Below are positions 8,583 to 19,259 of a stretch of DNA of 64,000 nt, piece by piece (within the stretch, counting starts at the first letter, position 1; each line of letters starts with the position of its first letter). The DNA is taken from assembly GCF_031143425.1 (NCBI RefSeq), contig NC_090440.1, positions 1,271,233,123-1,271,297,122 of the forward strand. The letters run 5' to 3'. Position numbers and translations under genes: made by a program. The stretch is from Pleurodeles waltl. Lineage: Eukaryota; Chordata; Amphibia; Caudata; Salamandridae. The notes under the pieces are model-generated. The model was not told the origin of the DNA and did no database searches. It saw nothing but the letters and a program-made list of their open reading frames with translations.

Positions 8583-10681
8583 CTAGGAGACGGACAGGGT
8601 GGGGTAAGGTGAGGGAAAGAGGTCAAGGTTGGACAGGAAAAGTTTCTTGGGAACACTGGGACGCGTAGCTGGAGGGGGTTTAGGAGTAGAAGAAGAGGTT
8701 GTGGTTGTAGGAGGTGTTCGTTTGGTGGCTTTGGGTGAAGGTGCATGCGCTGCAGGCTGTCGTGAGGTGGATGGCTGTTGGGTGGGTGTGTGCCTGTGTT
8801 TGTGTATCTTGGGAGGTGGCGTCACAGAGACACTGGGAGAGGACACAGGGGATGTGTGAATGGCAGTGGGGGTGGTGACTGCACGTGATCGGGGTGTGGT
8901 GATGGGTGTGCTGGTGATGGAAGTAGTGGCTGTAGATGTAGTACATGCAGGTGTGAGTGTAGATGAGACTGGGAGGGAGGAGGGAGACGAGGAGGAGGGG
9001 GACACAGTGAAGGCAGTAGATGTTGGTGTGTCTGCATGTGTGTGATGCTTGCGTGAGTGCCTGTGGGATGTGTGGTGCTTATGTTTGTCAGAGCTTCCCT
9101 TGTGTGTTGATGTGTGTGCATGCTGGTCTGAAGCTGTGCTTGGGATAGGCTGAGGTACAGGGGATTGGGTCTGGGTGGAGAAAGTTGGAGGGGGGAGGCT
9201 AGAGACAGGGACAATGGCTGCCATCAGTGCCGAGGCCAGAGTCTGAAAAGCTCGCTGAAGGGCCGCCTGACCAGAATGAATGCCCTCCAGGAATGCATTT
9301 GTTTGTTGCAACTGCCTTTCTACCCCCTGGATGGCATTCAAAATGGTAGACTGCCCAACAGTGAGGAACCTGAGGATGTCAATGGCCTCCTCACTGAGGG
9401 CAGCAAGGCTGACTGGGGCAGGGCCTGAAGTGCCTGGGGCGAAGGTGATGCTCACCCTCCTGGGTGAGCGGGCACGGTGCAAAGGCTGAGATGCTGCTGG
9501 GAGGACGGTGCTGGTAGGGGGGGTGGCGGCTGTACCTGTAGATGTGGGGGGCACAGATGTTGCCACCACCACAAGGGAGCTCCCATCAGAGGACGAGTCC
9601 GTGTCACTGGTGTCAGCTCCTGTCTCCACCGTGGAGCTCCCCTCGCCCTCCGTCCCACTGGTGAACTCCAAGTCCGTAGTGTCACCCTCCAGGGCCATGT
9701 GGGATGCAGCTCCCTCCTGCTCCGGTGCCACTGCTCCTCTGCCTGATGATGCTAATTCACACAAGAACAGGGAGACCAAAAAAAGGGAGGGGACAGAAGA
9801 AAGACATGTTGAGTGCATGCATTACCGCTACCGCTGGCGGACACGACAGACACCGAAGCCCCCTGCACTACGCCGCGCCCTTGGGCTCCACTGTTCAATC
9901 CCTGGGACATGGCCTACAAGTCTATGGCCGACATCTGCACACATGGATGACACAGGAGCCTGATTAGGAGGACTTGGCACTGTACACAGGTGGGGTGGGG
10001 TGCCACAGTGTCTGCCAGAACAAGGGGACCTAACTAGAACACTCACCCTGGCCTAGGGAAACCCACAGCCCACCTCCCCAACCCAGACGCCTCCACTGCG
10101 TGCAAAATCAGCAGAATGAGAGTGTACTCACCCCCTTGTGGCTGCTGTGATGCCCTCAAGCGCCCATCCAACTCCGGGTACGCCAACGCCAGGATCCTGA
10201 ACATCAGGGGGGTCTTGGTGTGACAGGCACCCCTTACACGTTGGGAGGCCATCCCCAGCTGGGCCTCCGCCGTCTTCTTGCTCCAGCGGTGAATCTCCTC
10301 CCATCTCTTACGGCAGTGGGTGCTCCGTCTGTGGTAGACCCCCAGGGTCCGTACGTCCTTGGTGATGGCACGCCAAATATTGAATTGTACAGGGGGAAAA
10401 GAAAAGTTATTACCAAATGGACCGTCACAGTAATTGGCCCCCATCCCTATCCTTGCCATGATGCACATGCACTCACTGTCATTTAATGCACTCCTCAATC
10501 TCTCCCCCCATCTTTCATCCACCCCACTCCACACAGGCATAGCTCATACAGTATGCTCCCAGTGTAATTACCTGTTTGTCTGGAGGACCGTAGAGTTGCG
10601 TGTACTGGGGGAGGACCACATCCACAAGATTCTCCAACTCCTCCGATGTGGAGGGGCCCTTTCCCCAGACACACGAGCCAT
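8583..10681 (-). pseudogene. Second SANT/Myb-like gene, antisense inside transposase intron 1 (three exons)
   Basis: This encodes a DNA-binding protein different from the SANT gene at 12552-14104. Exon 1 (10681-10573 or 10572) ends at a GTAATT donor and encodes the first helix (TSEELENLVDVVLPQYTQLY). Exon 2 (about 10384-10132) carries IWRAITKDVRTLGV and HCRKRWEEIHRWSKKT, the rest of a SANT/Myb-like domain, and ends at a GTGAGT donor. Exon 3 (9742-8583) starts after a CAG acceptor in matching phase. It encodes acidic and Ser-rich sequence, a predicted helix (QSTILNAIQGVERQLQQTN), a His/Thr/Ser-rich tail and a stop at 8583-8585. The likely ATG (10681-10679) is out of frame with the first helix because of an indel near 10650. 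The exon 2 acceptor reads AA where AG is expected. Both support a pseudogene. Confidence 0.65.
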
Positions 10682-12551
10682 TGTCTCTTCCAGATCGAGG
10701 TCACAGCAGCACTTGCAGTGTAGGTCCTCTCCTGTTGAAGATCAGATATCAAGTGATTGCACAGATAGAAAATGGCGGTCACGTCCGAGATGGTGCGTAC
10801 CTTCACCGCCAGCGTACATCGTCATTGGCTCCTGGGACCCATAGGGTCCAATGTTAACCGATAGAGAATTGCGCTGCGGTCTTCGACCGCCTACTGCGAC
10901 GGTGTACAACGCCAGCGCAGCTACCTCACATTGTCCCACTTTACAGGTCAGGCAGCCGCCATTTCAGGGGGCCACATGGCTTAATTTTTAACTGCCTCAC
11001 ACATACCTAGGCCTTGCCTCAACACTCATACAGGCCAAATTTTGGATTATGATTTGTGTTCTGTGTAAGCTGTGGGTACGTATTTCTGAGTTGGTTGACT
11101 CTGTGCTCGCTGTTGTCCTTCATAGGCACCGTCCGCTGGGACATGTGAAGAGATGGCGGCATCCTCCAGTGTTCAGACTGCTGGTGGACCTTTCAACAAT
11201 GGAGGTAAGACATGTGATCATGACCTACAGGCTTGATCGTGCCACAATCCTGGAACTGTATGCCCAGCTGGAGCCAGACCTGATGTCAGCTATCCGTCAT
11301 CCCACAGGAATCCCCCCTCAAGTGCAGGCGCTGTCAGTACTCCATTTTCAAGCAAGTGGGTCTTTTCAAACTATCGTGGCCATGGCATCAGGGATGTCCC
11401 AGCCTATGTTTTCCAATGTGTTGTCCAGAGTGTTGTCTGCCCTGCTGAAACACATGCGGAGCTACATTGTTTTCTCTCAGGTGGAGGATTTGCCTACAGT
11501 GAAAGGTGACTTCTATGCCCTGGGACATATCCCCAACATCACAGGTGCCATTGATAGGACACATATGGCTTTGGTACCCCCCCACAGGAGTGAACAGGTG
11601 TACAGAAACCGGAAGAGTTATCATTCCATGAATGTGCAGATGATGTTTTGGCAGACCAGTACATCTCCCATGTTAATGCCAAATTCCCTGGCTCAGTGCA
11701 TGACGCTTACATCCTGCGGAATAGCAGCATCCCTTATGTGAGGGGTCAACTCCAGAGGCACAGTGTGTGGCTATTAGGTGAGCACCTGGAAGCAAGTCAG
11801 TGGGAATGGTTGTCTGGGTCTGGGGATATCCCTACAGGTTGGTGTGTGTCTAACAGTTGACCCTCGCCATTTGCAGGTGACTCTGGTTACCCCAACCTTT
11901 CATGGCTACTGACCCCAGTGAGGAATCCCAGGACAAGGGCAGAGGAACGCTACAATGAGGCCCATGGGCGAACTCGGCGGATAATAGAGCGGACCTTCGG
12001 CCTCCTAAAGGCCAGGTTCAGGTGCCTCCTTATGACAGGTGGATCCCTATTCTACTCACCAAAGAAGGTGTGCCAGATTATCGTGGCCTGCTGTATGCTT
12101 CACAACTTAGCTTTGCAATGACAGGTGCCTTTTCTGCAGGAGGATGGTCCAGATGGCGGAGTTGTTGCAGCTGTGGAGCCTGTGGACAGTGAAGACGAGG
12201 AAGCAGAAGAAGAGGACATCGACAACAGGAACTCAGTGATCCTGCAATATTTCCAGTTAGACACAGGTAACAATACAACCCTGCCTACTACATGTACTTT
12301 ACCACTACTACCTCTCTACTGTCTGTCGTTTTCACCCAGTGTATGGTCACTGAGTTGTCACTTTCCCTTACGATTTCACAGATGTGGGTCCCACAGTGTG
12401 ACATCTGCTTTGTTTCCTCATGGACTAGAGCTGTGTGACATAGGTATGTTGACATTACATTTGAAAGAGCATTTTGTCACTGAAATTGCTAATACACTAT
12501 TTCGAAATCACAGACTGACTCCAGATTGTTTTGTGCTTCAAGGGTGTTTAT

Positions 12552-14104
12552 TTAAGTGCTCAATATTGGAGTGGGTTGTAAAATGGTGAGGGGTGATGGT
12601 GGAGGAATGTCCATGGCAGAGTCCAGTCTAGTAGTCTCACAGGTGCATTGCCCAGATGGGCATAGGAAGTGGAGCTGCGGCAGTTTGAGGATGGACAGGG
12701 TGACAAAGTTGGACAGAAGGATGACATTCACGGTGGTCTCCTTCTTGGCGGGGGTCTTGGCATCATTCTCTGTCTTTGTCCTGGATCTCAGGGACCATTT
12801 GTGGGGTAGTTCTCCTTCTGCAGGGGGTGGGGTGCTGATGTGGTGGTCTTGTGGCGGTGCCTCCTGTCCACTAGCGCCGGCGGAGGTGGTGGGCAGTTCA
12901 TCGTCCAGGCTAGTGTCAGGGGCCTCTTGTCGGGCCACAGTGTCCCTCCTGGTGTTGAGTACTTTCTTCAGCACCCCTACGATGGTGCCCAGGGTGGAAT
13001 TGATGGATCTGAGTTCCTCCCTGATCCCCAAAAGCTGTTCCTCCTGCGGGCGCTGGGTCACCTGAAACATGGCCAGTACTGTTGCCATCGTCTCTTGGGA
13101 GTGGTGGTAGGCTCCCATGATGTTGGAGAGGGCCTCGTGGAGAGTGGGTTCCCTTGGCCTGTCCTCCCCCTGTCGCACAGCAGCCCTCCCAGTTCCCCTT
13201 TGTTCCTGGGCCTCCGTCCCCTGGGCGTGTGCCCACTACCACTCACCCAGGTCCCTGTTGTTGTTGGGGTGGTGGATTAGCCTGGGTTCCCTGTAGTGGT
13301 GGACACACTGCTGATTGATGTGTCCTGCGGACAGAGGTATGGGCCCACTGAGTGGGTGCTGTGCTGGTGTTTACAGAGGGGGGAAGCTCTGTAGTGGCCT
13401 GTGCCTGTGTCAGGGGAACCGACTGTCCCGAGGTCCCCAATGGGCCGGGCTGGTCATCTAGATCCAGTTGGACAGAGCTGCTGTCATCACTGTGGGCCTC
13501 TTCTGTTGGTGGTGTGGACATGTGTGGACCCTCCTGTCCGGTGACGTTGGGTAGGGGTCCTGCAAGGGTATAAAAGGATGTTTCTTACATCTGTGTGTGC
13601 CATGGTGTGCAATAGGTGGGTGACAGTGTACCCCAGTGCTTGCATTCCTGTGTGGGAACTTGTGTGATTGTGGTTTAGGGGGTGTATGGGTATGTGCAGT
13701 GGCCATGCTTTGGTGATGGGTGTCCATGTTTTGTTGATGCATGCAGGGCTTGGTGTTAGTATGTGCGGTTTGTGATGTTGGGACATTTGTGAGGAGTTGG
13801 AGTGATGGGGGTGAGGGTGAGGGTGGGGGTATGTGATGGCATGCAGGTAGGGTGGGGGATGTAATAGTTAAGATTTGATTTACCAGAGTCCATTCCTCCA
13901 TCTACTCCTGAGAGGCCCTGAGGATGCAGAATAGCCAAGACTTGCTCCTCCCATGTTGTTAGTTGTGGGCCAAAGCTCCATCTTCCTAGCTATGGAGGTG
14001 TGCTGCACCTGTGATCCGAATAGCTGTGGCTCTACCCGGACGATTTCCTCCACCATGACCCTGAGCTCCTCCTCAGAGAACCTGGGGTGTCTTTGCCATG
14101 CCAT
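12552..14104 (-). pseudogene. Harbinger SANT/Myb-like gene, copy 2 (deleted and frameshifted)
   Basis: This is the counterpart of the intact gene at 1148-2655. Exon 1 starts at 14104 and matches the first helix (RHPRFSEEELRVMVEEI through IARKMELW), then jumps to the end of the exon (AILHPQGLSGVDGG). About 70 codons, holding most of the SANT/Myb domain, are missing. The GTAAAT donor replaces GTAAGT near 13881. The acceptor is near 13561 and exon 2 covers about 13560-12552. A frameshift near 13243 separates the Gln-rich segment from the coiled-coil part, and the reading frame runs past the copy 1 stop. The domain loss means the product could not bind DNA as copy 1 does. Confidence 0.8.
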
Positions 14105-14706
14105 GGGGTGGCGTGGGTGATGTGTGGGGTGGTGCGTGTAGTGATAAGTGGGGTGGTATTTAGTGGTGTGTTGTGTGAGGTGCCTGGAAGTTATGTGGGT
14201 GATGGTATTGTGTGCCTGTGGATGCTTGGTAGTTGTTTGTAATGTCTCTCTCTGGCCTTCTCTTGGTAATTGTGGTTGTAGGGGTTTGTGGGTGATGTGG
14301 GTGTGTGTTTTATATTGTAATGGGTGTGTGGGAGTGGTGTGTGTATGTGTATCAGGTGTGTGCATTTTGAATTGTCCAATGTGGCTGCGTTTTGTAAACT
14401 TGTGTGTATTTTGAGCGTGGCGCTGTGTACCACCAATGGAATACCACGGTTGAAAGATCGCCGCGTGGATTCGTGTGTCATGATAGTGTGGGCGTATTTC
14501 TGTTGGCGTGACGGTGGAGGTTTTGTTTTCGCCAGTTTATCACTGACCTTTGGTGTGGCGGACTTGTGTGGGTGTCTGAATTTTGGCGGATTCTGAGGTG
14601 TGGGTCATAATATCTGTGGCGGATTTCCGCGGCCGCGGCGGTGTGTTGGCGGTCTTCTGCACGGCGGTAAGCAGCATTTACTGCCAATGTTGTAATGACC
14701 GCCATT

Positions 14707-17520
14707 ATGTCTAAGAAGCAACGCAAATTTATACGGGACTTTAAAGATTATCAATCTGGTAGGATTTTTACGTTCCACCGCAAATATGACCATATGTATG
14801 TGGAAAATGAAAAGGAATCAGTGGTTGAAAATAGAAGATGGGAATTCACGTCAGAGGTGGAAGAGAGCAACATATCTGATTAAAATCAGTCCGATGTCTC
14901 GGATTCCCTCTTTGAGAAAGGATCAGTTGTGGATAAGAATGTTAATAGGTCACATTTTTTTAAACAATTTTGCCTTCTAAATCAGGGAAGGACAGACCAA
15001 AGAAAATACCTTTTCCCCAAAGGGGCAGGAGTCGCGTGCAAGAGGCAGAGGAAGAGGAACCGGGCAGCCAAGATACGAGCAAGGAAAAGAAGATCTCAAG
15101 CAAGCATGTGTAACAACCAGAGCCCGGAAACTGATATGAAAACAGTAGTGAATTTGTCAAAGAGAACATTAACAAAACAAGGGAGGAGCCTCTTGGCATT
15201 AGGTTTATCTTTTTGCCCTAAAACTGGTTTTGATTATGTACAGACAAGAATTGACCTTTTCCACTTGGTTAGAAAATTGTAATAAAAAAAATGGTTTCTC
15301 ACAAAAGTTACATCGGGGGTACATGGTGGGGATAAGCAAATTGCCAATACATTAACCATCTCTGATGTGGAGGTGTTGCATATGTTATCATGTTTACATG
15401 ATGGCATTGAAGCCCATGAAGATCTTGTGCTAAACTTAGTGGTCTCAGGCATTGAATTGGCTAGCCCGTGTCCTACCTCATTTAAACCTAAGTCGGTATT
15501 TTTACCTGCCATACAGTGTGAGGCTATTGACGTCTTTGAAAGGGATGTCATTAAACAATTGAGGAAAGTTAGATATCAAATGAGAAAGGGTGAACAACAC
15601 AATTTGACTATTGCACAAAGGGTGGCATTACAAGGTTTGAAGGATGATTGCAGTATTGTAATCAGACAGTCAGATAAAGGAGGGAATGTTGTTGTTCTGG
15701 ATAAGAACGCTTACTCCACAAGTAAATGACAACGCATGTTATACACCAGTGAATTTGATTGATATCAAAAAATCCAATACAATGTATTGTGATATGTTGC
15801 TTGATTGGAGGGACAAAGGAGTACTAAATTGGGAGGAGTACCAATTTTTGAAATGTGATTCACCAGTGATTCCTATTTTGTACCTATTACCTAAAATACA
15901 TAAGGATGGTGTTATCCCTCCAGGGAGACCTACAGTATCTGCAATAGGATCTCTTTTGGAAAACACTTCTGGGTATATAGACTATTTTTTAAGACCTTTT
16001 GTAGAGAGTCTTCAATCTTATATAAAAGACATGACGCAATTTTTGAGGATAATTGATGGAATCCAATGGGAAGATGATTATCTTCTTCTCCCTATGGATG
16101 TCACTAGTCTTTACACTTGTATTCAACATGATTTAGGGCTTGCATCAATTCCACATTTTCTGAGGGCGAGATTGCTCTCTTACTTGATGCATACAGAGAT
16201 GATCTGTGATATGATCAGCTTTTGTCTCAATAATAACTTTTTTCTATTTGATGATAAGCTGTACAAACAGATCCAGGGTACCCCGATGGGGACGTGTTTT
16301 GCACCCAGTTATGCGAATCTGGTGATGGGCTGATGGGAGGAGCAGATCTCTATGAGTTCACCGGATTATGATGAGAAGGTTATTCTGTTGTGTCGCTATA
16401 TGTACAACATCTTTGTGATCTGGAAAGGTGATGAGAAATCGGCTAGGAGTTTTGTGGCCTGTTTGAATAGGAATGACTATAATCTACATCTGAGTGAACA
16501 ATGTAGTAAGGAACAAATTCCATTTTTGGATGTGGATGTGATAGTCCAACAGCAGTCACTAAGAACTAAACTACATAGAAAGGCCACTGCTGGCAATAGT
16601 CTATTGAATGCGATTAGTGCTCATCCACTGAAGCTTATTGCCAGTAATTCTTTTAGTGAATTTTTGAGAGCTCGCAGGATTTGTAATACATGGGATGATT
16701 ATCAGAAAGAAAGCGAGAATATGGTCAGATGTTTCTAGGAGAGAGGTTATAACAGTAAAATGATCCTTCAAGCTAGAAGAAAGGTGGATAATATAAAGAG
16801 GGAGAGTTTGTTATACCCAAGGTTAGAAACTGTTAGTAGTGAGCAGAATGTAAGATTTATAACAACATATTCCAATCAATCTCAAGTTTTGAGAGAGATC
16901 TTCAACAAGAGCTGGCATACTTTACATACTGATTCTGTTTTAATTAATGTCATATCCAGTATGCCCTTGATTACTTTTCGGAAGAGTAGGTCCTTGAGAG
17001 AAGATCTAAGTCCTAATAGAGTGACTAGTGCTGATAACAGAGTTGGGTCAATGGAGCATCCTGCTTTTCTTTTCTGTTGTAAACAATGCAAAGCGTGCAA
17101 GTATACTAAGAATTGCTTTGAAGTGTTGGGAGATAGTGGCCATTGGACCCATCAAATCCAAGGACATTATAATTGCAATGCCGACTTCTGCATTTACTGT
17201 CTGATGTGCCCATGTAAAAAACTATATGTGGGTAGCACAATACATAAGGCCAAGAAGAGGGTTCTGGAGCACATAAGAGCCATTCGTAATTATGATTGAA
17301 CATACCCAGTGGCAAGGCATTTCCATGAGAAACACAATGGGGATGAGAAGTTGTTGAGTTTTGCAGTCATAGATCAGATCAAACCTAATAGGAGGGGAGG
17401 CAATAGATAAAAAATTATCAGGATTTTAGAATCCAAGATGATTATCAGACTTAGTACCTTGAGCCCGGGTGGTCTTAATTCAAGTGAGGAAATGAATGTG
17501 CATTTGGGTTGATTAGAGTT
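14707..17520 (+). pseudogene. Penelope-like RT and GIY-YIG endonuclease, main segment
   Basis: The frame continues from the segment ending at 6152. Landmarks in order: SKKQRKFIRDFKDYQ (14707), VVNLSKRTL and FDYVQTRIDLFHLVRKL (to 15279), SIVIRQSDKGGNVVVLDK, LLPKIHK and PPGRPTVSAIGSL, the RT aspartate motif LLPMDVTSLYT (about 16090-16120), QGTPMGTCFAPSYANL, then the active-site strand reading RYMYNIFVIW instead of a YxDD box. A Cys-rich segment (CKQCKACKY) precedes the GIY-YIG-type motif CIYCLMCPCKKLYVGST (about 17188-17238) with a downstream Arg/His (EHIRAI). Stops lie at 14881, 15280, 15283, 16331-16333, 16736 and 17297. A frameshift falls near 15700-15730. Penelope elements copy themselves by target-primed reverse transcription using these two activities. 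Confidence 0.85.
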
Positions 17521-18029
17521 GCTGGAGTTGTTTTTTCGTGATAATACTTTTGACACAATCTAAGAAACATATTATATTTTTAATTAACTTGGAATATACA
17601 GGGTTTTACATTAAAAGATTTTTTCGTGGGGAGATGTGATTGACATGGGGGTTGCTCACCTGTTAGCCGGTAGATAGATATTTTTCTGCAGGAACACATT
17701 GATTAAGGAATAGGTACACTGTAGTGCTAATCGTATGTTCCAAAGTATAAGGATAATCAGGCTGCACAATGGTTTTATACTATGTGTGTTTTAGATGTCA
17801 ACATACTATATAATATGGATATATATTTTTATAATAATACTTATGTAATATTTATTGAACACAAGATCATTGATGGGCTAATGATTATGAGATTGATTTA
17901 TATGTACTTGGACATTTCAAGATGGCGTGTATTTTGCACAGTACAATGTAACTTTTCTTTCTTGTCGTCCTTTCTTTGTGTTTTGGTAGGTATGGGGTGT
18001 TTAAATTGGGTGTGGTACACTCCCATGTT
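17521..18029. other. 3' untranslated part of the Penelope-like element (probable)
   Basis: No gene is visible. The AT-rich stretch lies between the end of the endonuclease frame and a hammerhead-like relic at 18030, so it is most simply the 3' region of the same element. Confidence 0.4.
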
Positions 18030-18066
18030 GTACGTGAGCAAAGCTACGGCTGAAATGCATTGTACT
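18030..18066 (+). ncRNA. Degenerate hammerhead-like motif, 3' end of Penelope-like element
   Basis: TACGTGAGCAAAGCTACGGC is followed by TGAAATGCATTGTAC. The AGC-TAC-GGCT hairpin followed by GAAA, a self-complementary TGCATTGTAC-like stem III region and then ATTAAAGAAATTT downstream parallel the relic at 4887. The CTGATGA core box is poorly preserved. Confidence 0.3.
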
Positions 18067-18230
18067 GGGAGGAAGCATTGGTGATTAAAGAAATTTGGAT
18101 TTCCATTTGTGTCCGGGTAATCTTCTATATGGCTTTAGAAGAAGTGCGCAATAATTAGTTGATAGCCAGATCCACGCTCGGACCGCTACTATTTCTAGCA
18201 GCCTCGGATGTCTGGCATTTGTTTGGAGTT

Positions 18231-18286
<56 letters not shown>
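18231..18286. repeat. (AT)n microsatellite
   Basis: An uninterrupted alternating TA/AT run of about 55 bp is read directly. Confidence 0.97.
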
Positions 18287-18292
<6 letters not shown>

Positions 18293-18990
18293 GAGTGGTG
18301 CTGCAGCTTTGTAATGATAAATAAAAGTGCTTGTTATCCAGAAATCAGGTGTCAGCATAATCTTTTGATGTTTTCAGACTGGATTCTTCATTCCTCAAAT
18401 GCTGAGGCTGCCCTAATAGGGTCATGGGCACCCTTAACACGGAGAGAATTTGCACCGTACACTGGTGACAGAGTGACAACCTGACTCACTTCCTCCACGA
18501 GTGAAAAAAGAGGATTTACCCTACGTGAAATGAGAAAGTGGAGGAATGCAAGGGATGTGGAAGGGGTCTTCATACCTCCTCTTGCTGATTACTGATTTTG
18601 GATGATGGCACTGCAGGAGAAATTAAAGTTATTGTGTCAGTATGGATCTGTTATGAGCAATAGCACATTGGAAAGCAACTTATTTCAACTGAGGACTCCA
18701 GCATTTTTTGGAGTGCATTGAATTCAGATGGTACATTTCAAGCAATGCTTTCTCGATTCATGTTTTACAAATTTTCCAAAGTGCATTCTGTGAAATTTAT
18801 GCCTAGCAAGACTACAGAACTCCTGGATAGTCTGCATTTAAAAGCATGTGGACAGTTTGCACCAATAATGCTGTTCACCTGTGACCAAGACTTCTGTGAA
18901 ACACAAAATGCGTCAAGATAACGAATGGTGCTGCTGCTTCTAATGATAAATAAAAGAGCTTGTTATCCAGAAATCGGGCAACAGCATACT
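18287..18990 (+). repeat. Direct repeat pair (about 75 bp, 18287-18362 and 18915-18990)
   Basis: Both copies read ACGA(G/A)TGGTGCTGC, then AATGATAAATAAAAG(T/A)GC, then TTGTTATCCAGAAATC(A/G)G, then CAGCATA. The second runs into the (TATC)n tract at 18998. The AATAAA and the position suggest ends of further Penelope-like terminal repeats. The 550 bp between them hold no readable gene. Confidence 0.7.
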
Positions 18991-18997
18991 CCTGTGA

Positions 18998-19009
18998 TCT
19001 ATCTGTCTG

Positions 19010-19059
<50 letters not shown>
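18998..19059. repeat. (TATC)n microsatellite
   Basis: About fifteen TATC units, with a TGTC variant near the start, follow the second copy of the 75-bp repeat. Confidence 0.95.
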
Positions 19060-19180
19060 AACTCTGAGAGTTTTGTGTCCATGAAATGCAAAAATTTCCC
19101 AGCCAAAATGTGTTTCACAGCTTCTATGAAGTGAAACTCAGACTGATTTGGTGAATGTGAATGGTCACAAATGTATCAGG

Positions 19181-19212
19181 CCTGAGGAAGCAGCAGAGGC
19201 CATGAAACACAT
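19181..19212 (+). ncRNA. Hammerhead-like relic of another Penelope-type terminal repeat
   Basis: CTGAGGA (one change from CTGATGA) is followed by AGCAGCAGAGGCCAT and GAAACACATGC. A TTTATAAATAAAGAA block follows 30 bp on, as after the relic at 4887. The order of the two core boxes is right but stem II is imperfect. Confidence 0.3.
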
Positions 19213-19259
19213 GCTGACTGTGAAAGTTTTAAATTTTTATAAATAAAGAAGATAACGTA

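Larger units (their letters stand above)
6480..12280 (+). pseudogene. Harbinger DDE transposase gene, copy 2 (three exons, disabled)
   Basis: Exon 1 (6480-6562) starts with ATG and encodes a short Leu-rich then Arg-rich leader (LQALIFLILYQEHERWRRRQ), ending at a GTGAGT donor. Exon 2 starts after the AG at 11124-11125, and splicing completes an Arg codon in frame, leading into RHRPLGHVKRW. Exon 2 ends at 11777 and exon 3 begins at 11877; the 99-bp intron (11778-11876) has GTGAGC and TTGCAG ends. Motifs AIDRTH, DSGYP and IIERTFGLLKARF keep the DDE residues. Damage: a one-base deletion near 11640 shifts the frame, an in-frame TGA lies at 12119-12121 (two Arg codons in copy 1), and the ancestral stop at 12257 reads TTA. 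The exon 1 link is inferred from splice sites, phase and the family's usual short basic first exon. Confidence 0.75.
6153..14703. mobile_element. PIF/Harbinger DNA transposon, copy 2 (8551 bp, complete but decayed)
   Basis: The ends are imperfect terminal inverted repeats that match at 20 of their outer 24 positions. Both contain GG(T/C)GGTCATTACAAC followed by TGGC. The element is flanked by ATT. Inside are a plus-strand transposase gene with exon 1 at 6480-6562 and later exons at 11126-12280, a SANT/Myb-like gene on the minus strand inside transposase intron 1 (8583-10681), a second SANT/Myb-like gene converging from the right (14104-12552), and four minisatellite blocks (7015-8262). All three genes carry disabling changes, so the copy could move only with enzymes supplied by another copy. 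Confidence 0.9.
4887..18115 (+). mobile_element. Penelope-like retroelement (decayed), split by Harbinger copy 2
   Basis: A Penelope-like element reads left to right through an N-terminal domain (5796-6152), then, after the Harbinger insertion, an RT core and GIY-YIG endonuclease (14707-17520). Hammerhead-ribozyme-like relics lie near both ends (4887-4916 and 18030-18066), as expected for the terminal repeats of this group. The outer limits are estimates because clear terminal repeats cannot be aligned by eye. Several stops, a frameshift and a mutated RT active site show it is inactive. Confidence 0.75.
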
